This document shows positions 18,725-29,879 of a DNA stretch of 64,000 nt, in pieces. How positions within the stretch are numbered: the first letter of the stretch is position 1; each line of letters opens with the position of its first letter. This stretch comes from Strigamia acuminata (taxonomy: Eukaryota > Arthropoda > Chilopoda > Geophilomorpha > Linotaeniidae): the NCBI GenBank assembly GCA_949358305.1, contig OX442321.1, forward strand, positions 4,923,605 through 4,987,604, written 5' to 3'. The position numbers were made by a program, and so were the translations under genes. The notes beneath the pieces were generated by a model. That model worked only from the letters and a program-made list of their open reading frames with translations. It was not told the origin of the DNA and searched no databases.

Positions 18725-21152
18725 TGACTCCCCCCTTCTTCACATGGGCCAGAATGGCCCCCAGTCCGTGTGGCCCAGCGTCGACAGTCAGGTGTATCTT
18801 CGCGGCCATGTCGTAATACGCGAGCACACTCCGGTCGCCCAGTTGCCTCGTGATGCAGTCCCAGGCCGTTTGGTGTTCCTCGCCCCAAACAAACGTCGAT
18901 TTGGACTTCTTTGTCAGTTCCCGCAGGGGTTTCAATGTGTCGGCCATATTTCGGATAAATCGCCCACAATAAATCACCATTCCGAGCAGGCTCTTCACCT
19001 CGGAGACTGTCTTTGGTGTTTGCATCCTGGTCACGGCTTCCACTTTTCGCGGATCGACTGAAATGCCCCTGTCAGAAAAAACGTGTCCGAAAAAAACCAG
19101 CCTCGTTCTCCGCAGCTCGCACTTCGCGCGATTCAGTGTTAGCCCTCTCTCGCTCAGCCGCCGCAAAACCCGATGCAGTGTCTCATCGTGCGCCTTCACC
19201 GAATCCCCCACCACGAATATGTCGTCCACTATGTTGATACATTTCGGGATTCCTTCGATCACCTGCCGTATCTCGTCTTGAAAGACCTCGGACGCCGAGT
19301 TCACGCCGAAAAAAAGTCGCTTGAATCGAAACAAACCTACGTGAGTGGCGAACACGGTATACTTTCTTGATTCTTTATCCAATTCCACCTGGTTGAATCC
19401 ATGTACTAGATCCAGTTTTGAAAAAACCTTCGCCCCCTCGGCCAACGTGATTAGATCTTCCAGTCGCGGCGACGTGTGTCGCACTCTCTTTATTGCTCTG
19501 TTTACTTCACGCGCGTCAACGCATAAGCGGATCGCGTCGGGGTCGGCGTCCTTAGGCTTGTCCACGCAGTGGATAGGCGAGACCCACGGCGTGGGCCCCA
19601 TGTCCTCCGTAATTCGCTCGATGATATCCATTTCCACCATGCGCTGTAGCTCCTTTTCCACTTTCTTTCTAATCTTGAAAGGCAGCGGACGGTAGCGCTG
19701 CGCCACTGGAACTACGTCTTCATCGACGTGCAAGTGAACTTGGCAGTCTCTTAGCTTGCCTATTCCTTTAAATAATTCCGGATATTGCCTCTCGACCAAA
19801 TCCTCAAACTTCTCTCCCTTAATGGAGTTTACGGGCTTCATAATTCCTAAACGCTTCGCCGTCTCATAGCTCAACAGCGATTCCCCTGGACGGTCCACGA
19901 CGTAGAGCCTCGTACCCGCACTCGCCGTCCCATAGCCGAGGATCACCTGCATGCGCCCCAACAAAGGTAAAGGCGCCACCGCCCCATACGTCATCAGTCT
20001 CGCCGTGCTCTTTTCCAACCGGGGTCTCGGATTCAGTGCCAAATAAACCTCCCTACTCAAAATGTCTACCGACGTTCCAGAGTCGACGATAAAATTCATT
20101 TCCCTTCCGTCCATTGTCAACTGTACCTCCGGCATCTCTCTTTTACTCTCGACGCCGTCCGCGCACAGTCCAACCACAAAAATCTCCTCGTCATCATCGT
20201 CCTCGTCCACAATGTTCACCTTTTGCACCGCTTCCGGTCGGCCCGGCCTCCTCGCTCCTCTGCAAAATCGTACGAAATGGCCAACTTTCCCGCAGCCTCG
20301 ACAAGCAACGTTTTTAGCGGGACAGTCCTGCGCCGTCGGATGTGGCCACGCACGCCCACAATTAAAACACTTCCTCCCACCTTCCCGTGTTGCCTCGGCG
20401 TTCCTCCCGGCGCTCGTCCCACCTCGTTCCGTCACCGTCCTCCTACGTTCCGTCTTCGTGCCGTCCTCCTTTCGACCGACGCTGCTCGTTCGTAACAAAT
20501 TGATTTCACCACCTTCCGGTTTCTCCGCCCCCTCCATTTGCCTTGCTTGCCGGTCCGAGACTTCATACCCTCTGCCGAGGTCCAGAAACTCCTTCAGCGT
20601 CGTCGTTGCATCTCGTAATCCGTGGCGGCGCAGGCGATCCATTGTGGTCCCGAGAATTAATTGAGACTTCACTTCTTTGTCTATCGAGTTGAAGTCGCAC
20701 CCCACTGCCAGGTGTCGTAAGCGTACGTGATATTGGTCAATCGTCTCTCCTTCCTCCTGCCTCGAAATGCGAAAATTATAGATACAAAATTCCATATTCT
20801 TACGTGGAACGAAATATGTCGTTAACGCGTCCTTAATGTCCTTGTAGCTGTTTTGGCCCGTTTTCTGAACCGTTTCATAAATCGCGTATACTTCTTCGCC
20901 GGCGCAATGTAGCAAGGTCGCCATCTTTCGTGCGTCGTCGGTAATTCCCGCCGCGATTAAATAAATCTCAAGCCGTCCAATCCATCTATTCCAACGTTGG
21001 CATTGCGTGCTGGCATCGCCATGTACATCAAAAGGCGGTATCGTCGCCTGCAGGAAACTCGACGCGCCCGTCGCACTGGGCGCCGCCATGTTGACCTTGG
21101 TCTCAGTCGCGTCCTTGTCCTCGTTTTCAGTTTCGCTCATGTCTATTTTCAC
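18678..21152 (-). CDS. Gypsy gag-protease-reverse transcriptase (824 aa)
   Basis: A gag-like region leads to two zinc-knuckle-like Cys clusters (CFNCGRAWPHPTAQDC and CRGCGKVGHFVRFC, about residues 260-300). An aspartic protease follows (FIVDSGTSVDILS), then RT with KLDLVHGFNQVEL and the catalytic INIVDDIFVVG, and the start of RNase H (HLTVDAGPHGLGAIL). It ends a few residues later out of frame with the remaining RNase H. The ATG lies 110 bases inside the 5' LTR. Confidence 0.92.
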   Translation of the reverse strand: MKIDMSETENEDKDATETKVNMAAPSATGASSFLQATIPPFDVHGDASTQCQRWNRWIGRLEIYLIAAGITDDARKMATLLHCAGEEVYAIYETVQKTGQNSYKDIKDALTTYFVPRKNMEFCIYNFRISRQEEGETIDQYHVRLRHLAVGCDFNSIDKEVKSQLILGTTMDRLRRHGLRDATTTLKEFLDLGRGYEVSDRQARQMEGAEKPEGGEINLLRTSSVGRKEDGTKTERRRTVTERGGTSAGRNAEATREGGRKCFNCGRAWPHPTAQDCPAKNVACRGCGKVGHFVRFCRGARRPGRPEAVQKVNIVDEDDDDEEIFVVGLCADGVESKREMPEVQLTMDGREMNFIVDSGTSVDILSREVYLALNPRPRLEKSTARLMTYGAVAPLPLLGRMQVILGYGTASAGTRLYVVDRPGESLLSYETAKRLGIMKPVNSIKGEKFEDLVERQYPELFKGIGKLRDCQVHLHVDEDVVPVAQRYRPLPFKIRKKVEKELQRMVEMDIIERITEDMGPTPWVSPIHCVDKPKDADPDAIRLCVDAREVNRAIKRVRHTSPRLEDLITLAEGAKVFSKLDLVHGFNQVELDKESRKYTVFATHVGLFRFKRLFFGVNSASEVFQDEIRQVIEGIPKCINIVDDIFVVGDSVKAHDETLHRVLRRLSERGLTLNRAKCELRRTRLVFFGHVFSDRGISVDPRKVEAVTRMQTPKTVSEVKSLLGMVIYCGRFIRNMADTLKPLRELTKKSKSTFVWGEEHQTAWDCITRQLGDRSVLAYYDMAAKIHLTVDAGPHGLGAILAHVKKGGVSAAGSSVRQQGVDRR

Positions 21153-21263
21153 TCACATTCCACGTAATCCGTCTCAATCCACTATAATTCGCATTCGTCA
21201 TACACCATCTGTCCTTTATGCATTAACAAAATCGGTTTAATTCTCCTCGTCGCCAATGTTAAG

Positions 21264-21385
21264 TCCATAGATGCACTCGGTTTGGTGGTTAAACAACAAC
21301 TAACTTTATTCTCATTCTACTCTCATGACCAGCGCCCAGCGCCCCCTCGTGGTCACTTACAAAACTAATACATGTAAACATTACA
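21264..21385 (-). repeat. 5' LTR of the minus-strand gypsy element
   Basis: 122 bp, one mismatch to the other LTR. The leader next to it carries TTGGCGACGAGG, the primer-binding position, also found next to the 5' LTR of the element in DEG12. Confidence 0.95.
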
Positions 21386-21573
21386 ATGAGTTGACTTTAT
21401 GTTTAGAATCATTTTCCTGCTGAAATATCCATGTCAAAGGCAGTTTATTATCTGCAAATGGAAGCATAACAATCCTCCAATATTTTTTCATAAGTAAATT
21501 GGTCCATGAAACCCTTAATTTAATGTTGTGGACCGATACACATACAGGAAACCATCCCCAAGCCAAACCCCAC

Positions 21574-22185
21574 CATCCCCACTCAAACCCCACCCCAATT
21601 AAACTATTACACTGCCCTAATTTTTGTTTCCCCTAATAAATGTTTTATACCTTAACAAATTTACCCCACTAATTAGCAAATGTACCCCAACACTTTCTAT
21701 TGTTCTACGCTTTTATTTTCATTGTGAACACAACCTAGGAGTTGGAGCCTGGTGCTAGGAGCTAGAAGCTAGCAGCTTGGAGCTTGGAGCAAGAAGCTTG
21801 GAGCTGGGAGCTAGGAATGGAGTTGGAGCCTGGTGCTATTTAATCCAGTTGCAAGCTGCAAGCTGCTAGCTCCTAGCTCCTAGTTCCTAGCACCAGGCTC
21901 AAACTCAAAGCTCTTAGCTTCCAAGCTTCCTAGTTCCAAGCTCCTACCTCCTAGTTCCAAGCTCCAGGCTGCTAGTTTCTAGCTCCTAGCACCAGGCTCC
22001 AACTCCTAGGTTGTATTCACAATGAAAAGAGAAGTGTAGAACAATAGAAAGTGTTTGGGTATATTAGCTAATAAGTGGGACAAATTTGTTGGGGGGATAA
22101 AACATTTATTAGGGGAAACAAAAATTAAAGCAGTGCAATAGTTTCCTTGGGAGGGGGGGTGTTTTGAGTGGGGATGTTTAAATCG
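21574..22185. mobile_element. Foldback-like palindrome with AGCT-rich core
   Basis: The outer arms (CATCCCCACTCAAA... and ...TTTGAGTGGGGATG) are about 150 bp each and inverted, including GTTCTACNCTTTTATTTTCATTGTGAA with its mirror. The inner 290 bp (21727-22016) is itself an inverted array of 6-10 bp units such as GGAGCTAGGA and AGCTTGGAGC, beginning AACCTAGGAGTTGGAGCCTG and ending with its complement. No coding region. The structure resembles foldback transposons with repetitive arms. Confidence 0.75.
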
Positions 22186-22208
22186 AGTAAAATTGATTAA
22201 ATTCGACA

Positions 22209-22360
22209 TTTCTTTTAGTTATTTGAAAAAATAATCCATTTCTTTTAGTTATTTGAAAAAATAATCCATTTCTTTTAGTTATTTGAAAAAATAATCCATT
22301 TCTTTTAGTTATTTGAAAAAATAATCCATTTCTTTTAGTTATTTGAAAAAATAATCCATT
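22209..22360. repeat. Five tandem copies of a 30-bp unit
   Basis: The unit TTCTTTTAGTTATTTGAAAA plus AATAATCCAT is repeated five times with almost no variation. The paralogous position before DEG5 (about 9557-9590) has a single copy, so the expansion followed the segmental duplication. Confidence 0.9.
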
Positions 22361-22700
22361 TCAAAATTATTAAATTTCTTAATTAACATACCAAATAATT
22401 AAATTTCTTCATTAAACGTACTAAATTATTACATTTCTTAAATTACTTTCTAACTAAATGAAGGCAATCTTGCTGACCAAGATGATGTAAACAAATAGAT
22501 ATATCATTACTCTAAACAATAGTTTCTATAACAACTGTAACAATTACCACCAATTTCTTCCTCTTTAGAAGAACGCTTCTCCTGGACTCCTTGACTCCTC
22601 GACCAGTTGACCTCAACAACACGATGCCACCGCGATATTTGATAAATACTGCCAATCCAAACTAGCACAAACGTGCGTTAAAACCCACAACACGTTGTTT
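22361..22700 (+). promoter_or_regulatory. Upstream block C (for DEG6)
   Basis: Collinear with 9590-9925, including AAGGCAATCTTGCTGACC, CAATTTCTTCCTCTTTAGAA, CTCGACCAGTTGACCTCAAC and CGATATTTGAT. About 400 bp of extra sequence (22705-23090) lies between this block and the DEG6 coding region. Confidence 0.4.
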
Positions 22701-23168
22701 AACCTTCCCATAGCCAAGCCTAGTTTCCACCATTGCTAGCTAAGGTCGGTCATTTCTGCCTTCTTTTAAAAATCCTTCTGCACATGTGCACAATCACATT
22801 TTTCCTGGTGCAATCGCATTTTTCCTGGTAAAAGCACATGTTTTAAGACTAATTTTAATACGCCACCTAGTGCAAACAGATGGCAAAGTGGTGTACGGCG
22901 CTCCCATTAAGGGTGTTTTATGTTATAAATATTAAATTATCTTATTAATTATTGAAAAACTATTTGTATTTAGACATTATAAAATAAGAAAAAAATGTTT
23001 TTGAGGAATAAAAGTTAACCTCATTAATTAATTTTCAGGAAATAAAGAATTACAGTGATTTTTGCACTTCTGTAATTTTTTTGACCCACCATGGCTATGG
23101 GAAGGTTAATATCCCAAATGTTGCACTCGGCGAGATATTCACTGAAATCTCACTCGTTTATTCTATAG

Positions 23169-24988
23169 AACATATAATCAGAAAAAATGCGAAGCAAAGA
23201 TCATTTATTCCTAAGGGACGTACTAATAAGAATAAATGCAAACACGATCGCGTGACTTTCCAGAGTGAAATCCTCGGCTACAAGTCGAAACGAGGCTTTG
23301 TATACAATCTCTTGCACTTTCTAGTCGTTTTTCTCAACTCTATTACTTGCTCCTATCAAGTTTACGATCGATTCAACTTCTATCTATCTGCACCCATCGA
23401 AAATAGAGTTAGTTTAACACGGAATGCATCCGTCAAGTTCCCGTCTATAACTCTATGTCCTGCGTCCTACCATTTCGCTGCTTTGCATAAAGTAGGACAA
23501 CAACAAAAAGATAAAAACCCGTGCTTTCCAATTACTTTAATAAAAGATGGTACCCTTAACTTTTCTACCTTTTGGGAGCTCATGTCTCTACACGGAACGA
23601 TCACTGTTAACGAATACACGGTAAGATACTTTCATTCTGCTGCTAAATAATTCGATTCAATTTTCTCCGATTTGCCAGAAACTCGACATGAAATTGCCCG
23701 AAAGTTTGTATTCTTTTGTCAAAAATGACACCAAAACCGTGTTTGGCACATGCTACACATTTTCCAGAAGTATAACAGTTTAAAAAATCAAATTTTTTAA
23801 ACTACTTAATTTTGTTTTCGTAATTGTTTTGTAGACAATCTTGTTCGCTTTCAGAACATTTTAAGGTTAGAATTCTCATTCAAGGACCCTTTACAGAGTT
23901 GTCGCTATGAAGAGCAGAGAGTATGGGTACGAATATGTAATATAAATAACTCGACGGATTATATTGAAATCTGAAACAGTACAAGCAGCACCATGATGAT
24001 GTCGTCGTCACATACGACATAGCAATTGGATATACACCATTGTGCATTAATGAATACGAGCAATACGGTTTATCTGCAAAACGAGTTTGTTTCTAAAACT
24101 ATTCATTACTCATAAATTAGGGGCTGTCCATAAATTACGTAATGCACCAAGGGAGAGGGGGATGTCGAATTTTGTTATGTTCCGTGTCAAAAAAAAATTT
24201 TAATAACGAAAATATGAGCAATTCTTTTATGATTTTGGAAAATTTTGAGGGGGGTCATTTATGTTTTGTTACATAATTAGGGGGTTCAGGAATTTGTTAC
24301 GACCATGTTAGAGAGGGAAGGAAGTCTAAAAATCCAAAATTTTGCGTTACGTAATTTATGGACGGCCCCTTAGATTAACGATCATTTCTCGCTAAATAGT
24401 TCAAAAATCTGAATCGAACATCAAACCCTTGCGACACCGTTCAAGCTGTAAACCAGTGCAAAATCAACTGCTTTGAAAAGTTTGTCAAAAATAACAACAC
24501 CGAGTGCCGGTAAGAAATAGCAAAACGTTTAGTCGCACGTCTAACTATTGATACAAATAAACAGATTACCTCCGACATCTTTGTCGGAACTCCCGTTGTG
24601 TACCGCTGAAAACGATCTGCCCGAGCAATTCCACGAATTGTATAGCTTAGCCATGAGTTTTGATTATGTGGAAAAATGCACTTGTCCTAAAATATGCGAT
24701 GAAACTTTGTACACTAATCATTTGAAACACACCAGGCAAGAAGAGGACTCCTACGAATTATCCTTCTACTTTGACGATGATGTGATTGAAGAAGTTGAAG
24801 AACATTACAGCTATTCTTTAGTATCTTTGCTGTGCGATGTCGGTGGCAGTTTGGGTCTCTTTTTAGGATTGAGTCTGCCTGCCTTATTCGACATTGCAGA
24901 TTCAATCATCATTTATTCTTTTACGTTCAAACAATCTATTAAAAAAAAATCTAATATTGTAAACGTAATTACTAAACGTAATTACTAA
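23169..24988 (+). CDS. DEG6: DEG/ENaC subunit, six exons, start exon unresolved
   Basis: Exons 23169-23620, 23679-23769, 23835-23926, 23980-24084, 24400-24509 and 24565-24988 join in frame (phases 0/1/0/0/2) to 423 residues. SKRGFVYN precedes TM1; FPSITLCP, TVFGTCYTF, CTCPKICDE and GLFLGLS are all present. There is no ATG between the acceptor TTTATTCTATAG (23168) and TM1, so translation must begin in an upstream exon not identified. The C-terminus differs from DEG5 because a short direct repeat (CGTAATTACTAAA) extends the reading frame. Intron 4 contains a MITE. Likely a functional channel subunit. Confidence 0.75.
24120..24369. mobile_element. MITE with GGGGC(T/C)GTCCATAAATTACGTAA ends in DEG6 intron 4
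   Basis: About 250 bp with inverted ends GGGGCTGTCCATAAATTACG and CGTAATTTATGGACGGCCCC. The flanking duplication is TTA or TTAG (24117-24120, 24370-24373). The DEG5 intron 4 has the uninterrupted site CATAAATTAGATTAACG (11717-11733). Superfamily not assigned. Confidence 0.85.
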
Positions 24989-25007
24989 ATTTTCACATTT
25001 CTTATAC

Positions 25008-25248
25008 ACGGTGTTTTGTTTAAGACGTTAGTCAATTTCCAGAATAAGTATATGCTTTTTCAAAAAACCAAGCACACTAGCCTATAGCTAAGTAGGGATG
25101 ACGAATCCAATAGTGTAATCAAATTTTATGCCAGACACGCAACAATGCACTTTTCATTTGCTAACTCGTTAGCTGGTTGCAAAATTTCCAATTACAACGT
25201 TGTAGAGCATCATCAAATTAGTACTATCCAACTTATCTTAGTCATCTT
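25008..25248. repeat. Relic related to the CAGGGTG palindromic MITE
   Basis: It contains TTGCAAAATTTCCAATTACAACGTTGTAGAGCATCATCAAATTAGTACTATCCAACTTATCTTAG, matching the arms of 34449-35584, and CACGGTGTTTTG at its left end. It is bounded on both sides by DEG exon 6 tail sequence. Confidence 0.5.
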
Positions 25249-25322
25249 CAATCATCATTTACTCTTATACGTTCAAACAATCTATTAAAACTAAATCTAA
25301 TAATGTAAAATACTATTAACTT
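25249..25322 (+). pseudogene. Second exon-6 tail behind DEG6
   Basis: TCAATCATCATTTACTCTTATACGTTCAAACAATC... through CTAATAATGTAAAATACTATTAAC repeats the last codons and 3' flank of a DEG5/6-type exon 6, beyond the real end of DEG6. It either came with the relic at 25008-25248 or is what remains after a local duplication. Confidence 0.6.
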
Positions 25323-25384
25323 CAGCACAAAACGTAATTACTAAATATTCATATTTCTGATAAGCTCAAAACCAACTCCAAGAG

Positions 25385-25810
25385 TATTGTTTCTCCCATT
25401 GGTCAAGCCATTTCACTTGTGTAGTGCTACGCAAAAGTAGTCCAAAACAACAGAATTGCATCGATAAAACAACCAATAAACAATTCAGAAAACTATCCTA
25501 AAAGCAACCAATAAACTAAACAAAAATGTATGTTGACATAAAACTTGATCCTACAAACGAAAAACACATTTTATTGTAAAATCAAAATTGAATTTACATA
25601 ATTCTAATAATTAGAATACTCAAAAAAATTAAAAATCAATAAAACTACTTTTTGCGGTAGTGCACAGTCTCTGTTATTGAATTTTTGTAGCAAATGTCAT
25701 CAGTTGTCAATAAAAACACTTTAGTTTAACCTGCACACATCGTCTCTATTATTCCTCGTTATTACAACAGTCTCTAGGGTAATTCGGATCGACCAATTGG
25801 AGAAAGGACA
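25385..25810. mobile_element. MITE of the 'CATTGGTCGAG' family, copy 3
   Basis: Collinear with the copy after DEG5 (12385-12690), with about 100 extra bases: a repeated AACAACCAATAAAC segment and an insertion around 25675-25775. Confidence 0.55.
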
Positions 25811-26220
25811 CTCTTGGAGTGATAGATATTAATGTATACAAGTAATATGATTCACTCGTCTGTAATTCACATTTTCAAAATTGTGTTTTTGGTTTCCTAA
25901 AATAAAATTTAGTGCCCAGAATTCCTTCAGTGATTTCAGTTTAATTACGTAATTAGGGGGTGGAGGTTTAGCGAATTTGTTAAGGCAGAAAGGGGAGAGA
26001 GTCGAAAAATCCCAAATTTTGCATTATGTAATTTATGGACAGCCCCTAAGTAGTAAAGAAAGTGGTCGCAAAGAATGTTTTTCTGGAATCAAGCAGTGCT
26101 GCTGCAAGAATAAATATGACTGCTAATAAAGTCCATGCCATTGTTCGTTGATTAAAAAGTTACCTAATGGCTATGATGTGCCTCTTTCTTCCAATCTTTG
26201 TTCCAAAACACTCAAGTATA

Positions 26221-27703
26221 CAACCCCAAGCCAAAATATTGGAATACTCGGATTTTGTCAGTATTCCATGTTCCTCAAATGGGCTAGAAACAAAAGTTTC
26301 AAAGTTAAACAAATATCCACAAAAATACTGTGAAAACATGTTTAATTGGCTTTATTTTAAGCAAAAAAAATTTTAAAAAAGTCAGATATTTATCCCACTA
26401 TCCACAAAAACGTCTGTGACAAAATATTAGAATCACAAAAGTGTTGAGACAAAAAATTAGAATAATTGTGAGAAGAGACAGAAATCTTATCTATCCCACT
26501 CATTTAAGGAATGATAGCATTTAGTATTTGGTTGGTCCTCCTTTTGCATCAATCACAGCCCTCACTCGTCGCGGCATCAAGTCCACCAACTTCTTACACT
26601 GCTCACTAGTAATAGAGGCCCACACCATGAGCGGGAGTCAGGTCATGCTGAAAAATAAATTCATCATCACTGAACAGTGATTCTGATGAAGGTATCATGA
26701 AGTAGTCGAGTATCTCTTGATACACAGCAGAGTTTATTGTACCTTTCACAAACGTTAACTCCCCCACTCCAGATGCAGCCATACAACCCCACACCATGGC
26801 ACTAGCTGGAAACTTTACACACTTCTTCAAACGGTTTTTATTGTACATTTCATGTTTTGCCCACCAAACTAGTGGACCCTGGTCTCCATAATATAATTTA
26901 AATTTGTATTCATCGCTGTAGAGAATCATTGCCCCTTGGTCTGGAGTCCAATCTACCCTTGCCTTGCACCACTCAAGTCTTCTTTTCATCTACTTGCTGC
27001 TTAGAAGTAGTTTTTGTTTGGGAACACGAGGTGCCAACTGAAATTCATGTAAACGACGCAGTGTTGTACGTTGGGAGACATTTATTCAATTTTTTTCCAC
27101 TGTGCATGATGAATTTTAGATGACTTGAAACTGTTATTCATTACAATTGAATGGAGTTTGCGGTCATCTCGTGATGTTGTTTTACGTTTTCATCCACTAT
27201 AGTGCCGCATGGTGTTCAGTCCTTGTCCAGAGGTAATCTGCTTTATTGTTTTGGAAACTACAGATTGACTGCACCCTACAATTGTTGCAATTTCTCGTTG
27301 TTTACGACCTGCTGCATTAAGTTAGACAATCCGCTCTCGTCTCTATGGAGATGTCATTGTTGGCACCCATTTTAATTTAGTGATAATGTGTGCACATTGT
27401 TTGAGGTTATTTGCGGCAATTTGGTCACGTGGAATGATGTTTTGTTAATTTTTGCAAATTATTCTAATTTTTTGTCTCAACACTTTTGTGATTCTAATAT
27501 TTTGTCACAGACGTTTTTGTGGATAGTGGGATAAATATCTGACTTTTTTAAAATTTTTTTTGCTTAAAATAAAGCCAATTAAACATGTTTTCAAAGTATT
27601 TTTGTGGATATTTGTTTAACTTTGAAACTTTTGTTTCTAGCCCATTTGAGGAACATGGAATACTGACAAAATCCGAGTATTCCAATATTTTGGCTTGGGG
27701 TTG
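26221..27703 (-). mobile_element. Tc1/mariner element with long inverted repeats, transposase internally deleted
   Basis: Flanked by TA (26219-26220, 27704-27705). The inverted repeats are about 245 bp and start CAACCCCAAGCC. The empty target exists after DEG5 (CTCAAGTACAGTTAGTGC, 13111-13128). The minus-strand transposase piece at 26606-26989 keeps two catalytic Asp contexts (YSDEYKF, FQHDLTPAH) but then runs into a tail corresponding to SEQCKKLVDLMPRRVRAVID, skipping the region that should hold the third acidic residue. It is non-autonomous; the long inverted repeats remain intact. Confidence 0.9.
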
Positions 27704-27999
27704 TAGTTAGTGCATTATTAGCCAGATAAACTTTTATTTCACTTCATGATACCACATCGGAGAAACATCTCAAGAATCCATCACATTGACAATCTGACCC
27801 TTTCACTGAAACTTCATAGATAGACGTTTATACATTGTTAGTACAGTATCCAATAGAATTTTAGCACTTAAAAAATAACTAAAAAATAAAATTAAAAATG
27901 GCTGAGAGTTTGTTTGCGAGCGGCAGGACCAGGGATGAAGACCAAAACATTTAAACCAAATAAAATTGGTTGAAATCCGTGTCTATCAATTATTTTCTT

Positions 28000-29335
28000 A
28001 ATTTAATCTCACAACACAGTGGAAAAATTAGGCAATATTGCTGGACTAACCTCGTTGCTCACAGTAAGTAACAACTGTGTACCATAGATCACATCTTTGA
28101 ATTAAACCAAAAATCCACGCTACAAGAATCGGTTTGTAAACGAAAAATATCAACCATAATTGCTCTACACTTTTAAAAAGCACAATAATCACGTTACGGC
28201 GTATGATTATTTTCTGTATAGATATACAGTGACTCCCCCTACATACAAACATTCAAATTACAAACTTTCAGAGTTATAAAATTCAAATTTTGCTGCAGCG
28301 CGTAAAGTTAGTTCAGCTTAACATGTGCCTTTATTAATTTCCAAAATAAAAATTAAAAAATAAGATTTAAAATGTTTTATTTAATTAGTATTAACAATTT
28401 TTCCACCTTGTACGCCTTTGCTGCACTATGAACAATTCGACTTCACTACACGTTCTCGGAACAAACACGTTTGTATCTAAGGGACTTACTGTATACAAGT
28501 GCAAATATATATAATAATAAAAATTCCTACCGGTGCCTGTGTGATGTTATTTCAAAACACGCATGTTCCATTTCCGATTGTCAACTACAATTTCAGTCCG
28601 TTTGACTCGAACGACACGACGGGCGGTTTGTTTGTGCCGATTTACCATCTGAAATTAACATTACAAAAATTATTTTTAAGAAATTGTTATTGCAAGAATA
28701 ATCAAACCGATTCCCCATCTTCTAATCCTTGACCGTTCTTTGTTCGAGATCAAAACAACGAAAACTAAAATTGGCTGCCAGTTTGTGTCCGAGCGGGTGC
28801 GGCGAGCTTGTTATTATCATTAAAATTTCGAACCGTCTCTCACTTCAGAATTATGCTGCAAGAAATAAGTTTTATCTTACACAAACATACGTAATAGGAT
28901 GGCATTTAGATGATGATTTAAGACACTTGTGTCGCAATTTGTACCTTCATCACTCGAGCAGAAATGGCGGCTTGTTGCAAAATACATCGAGCGCCAGCTG
29001 GCGGAAAGATTTAAAACAATCCTATGGCCCAGCATGGCTTTGAGTGCGACCCAACTCACTTAAAACATTCTGTAAAGACAAGTGTCAAATACAAAATAAT
29101 GAAAAGTAATACGTATTTAAAACAAATACTTTCATCTACTTTATTGCAGTTAAATATTTAAATTTATAATAAAAACAACTGCAATCAAAATGCAGCTCAA
29201 AACCTTGCTAAAATTGTCCTAAAATATCCACATTTTTCCACCACACATCTCGATTTCAAATGCCAATAATTCAATAAAATTGTAATATTTTATTAATGGA
29301 TCTCAGCACTAAATTAACTAGTCCTACCCATGTAT
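28000..29335. other. Gene-free spacer
   Basis: AT-rich with a few short open frames (for example 28499-28732 and 28729-29043) that show no recognisable domain. A GC-richer 80 bp around 28985-29050 ends GACCCAACTCACTT, weakly echoing the GGGCC repeats near 16488. Confidence 0.35.
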
Positions 29336-29369
29336 TTTTTTTTTAAATTTTAACCTTTCAATATTCTGT

Positions 29370-29790
29370 GGTTTTTCACTATTTATTTTGTACGCTCCAA
29401 CTATCGGATGTTTGATCTAAATATAAAAGAGGAAGCCAAAAAATAATATCAACTCGTCAGTAAAAATTAAACACTTCCTTATCTACTTACACGAAACGCA
29501 CTAAAAATGACAAATTACCGGCTATTAAAATATAGTAAAATTTCTCCGAAACACGCGTGCAACGCTTCTTTTACTGCCGAGTGCGTAAGAAATCAATCGA
29601 ATTGATCTCGCCAAACACCCGGAGACACACAGAACGACACACGATCTCATAGATGTTGCCACAAGCAAATATATAAGCAAACTTTAAAGTTGTCACAGTT
29701 CCAAAACAAGAATACACAATACTTTAGCTGTTTAGCAGGTGAGATGTATTCAATTTTCTTCTCGTGCTCAATATGACGTATCATAACTCA
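29370..29790 (+). promoter_or_regulatory. Upstream block A (for DEG7)
   Basis: Matches 3636-4058 with modest divergence, including GATGTTTGATC, GAGGAAGCC, TACCGGCTATTAAAATATAG, ACACAATACTTTAGCTG and TTTAGCAGGTGAG, a possible donor of a 5' UTR exon (about 29734). It keeps the uninterrupted TA region into which the mariner element of DEG3 inserted. Confidence 0.45.
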
Positions 29791-29879
29791 CGCAATATAT
29801 TTTAAAGTGACTTTTATTCGATAAATTAAAAACCTTTTGCAGAAGTTCATTTTCTCTTACGCACGTAACAAAATAAACA

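Larger units (their letters stand above)
16705..21390 (-). mobile_element. Complete Ty3/gypsy LTR retrotransposon, minus strand
   Basis: It spans two 122-bp LTRs flanked by the 5-bp duplication ATGAG (16705-16709, 21386-21390). On the minus strand the order is 5' LTR, a leader with TGGCGACGAGG next to the LTR (primer site), gag-protease-RT, RNase H-integrase, a purine tract GGAAGGGA abutting the 3' LTR. The LTRs differ at one of 122 positions (16770 versus 21324), so insertion is recent. Coding GC content is far above the surroundings. Confidence 0.95.

Noticed and set aside
16988-18727. Several plus-strand open frames opposite the minus gypsy element
   Set aside because: They are antisense shadows of the RNase H/integrase frame, without domains or splice context.
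22209-22360. CRISPR or regulatory iteron array
   Set aside because: Direct 30-bp tandem repeats with no spacers; the single-copy paralog shows simple expansion.
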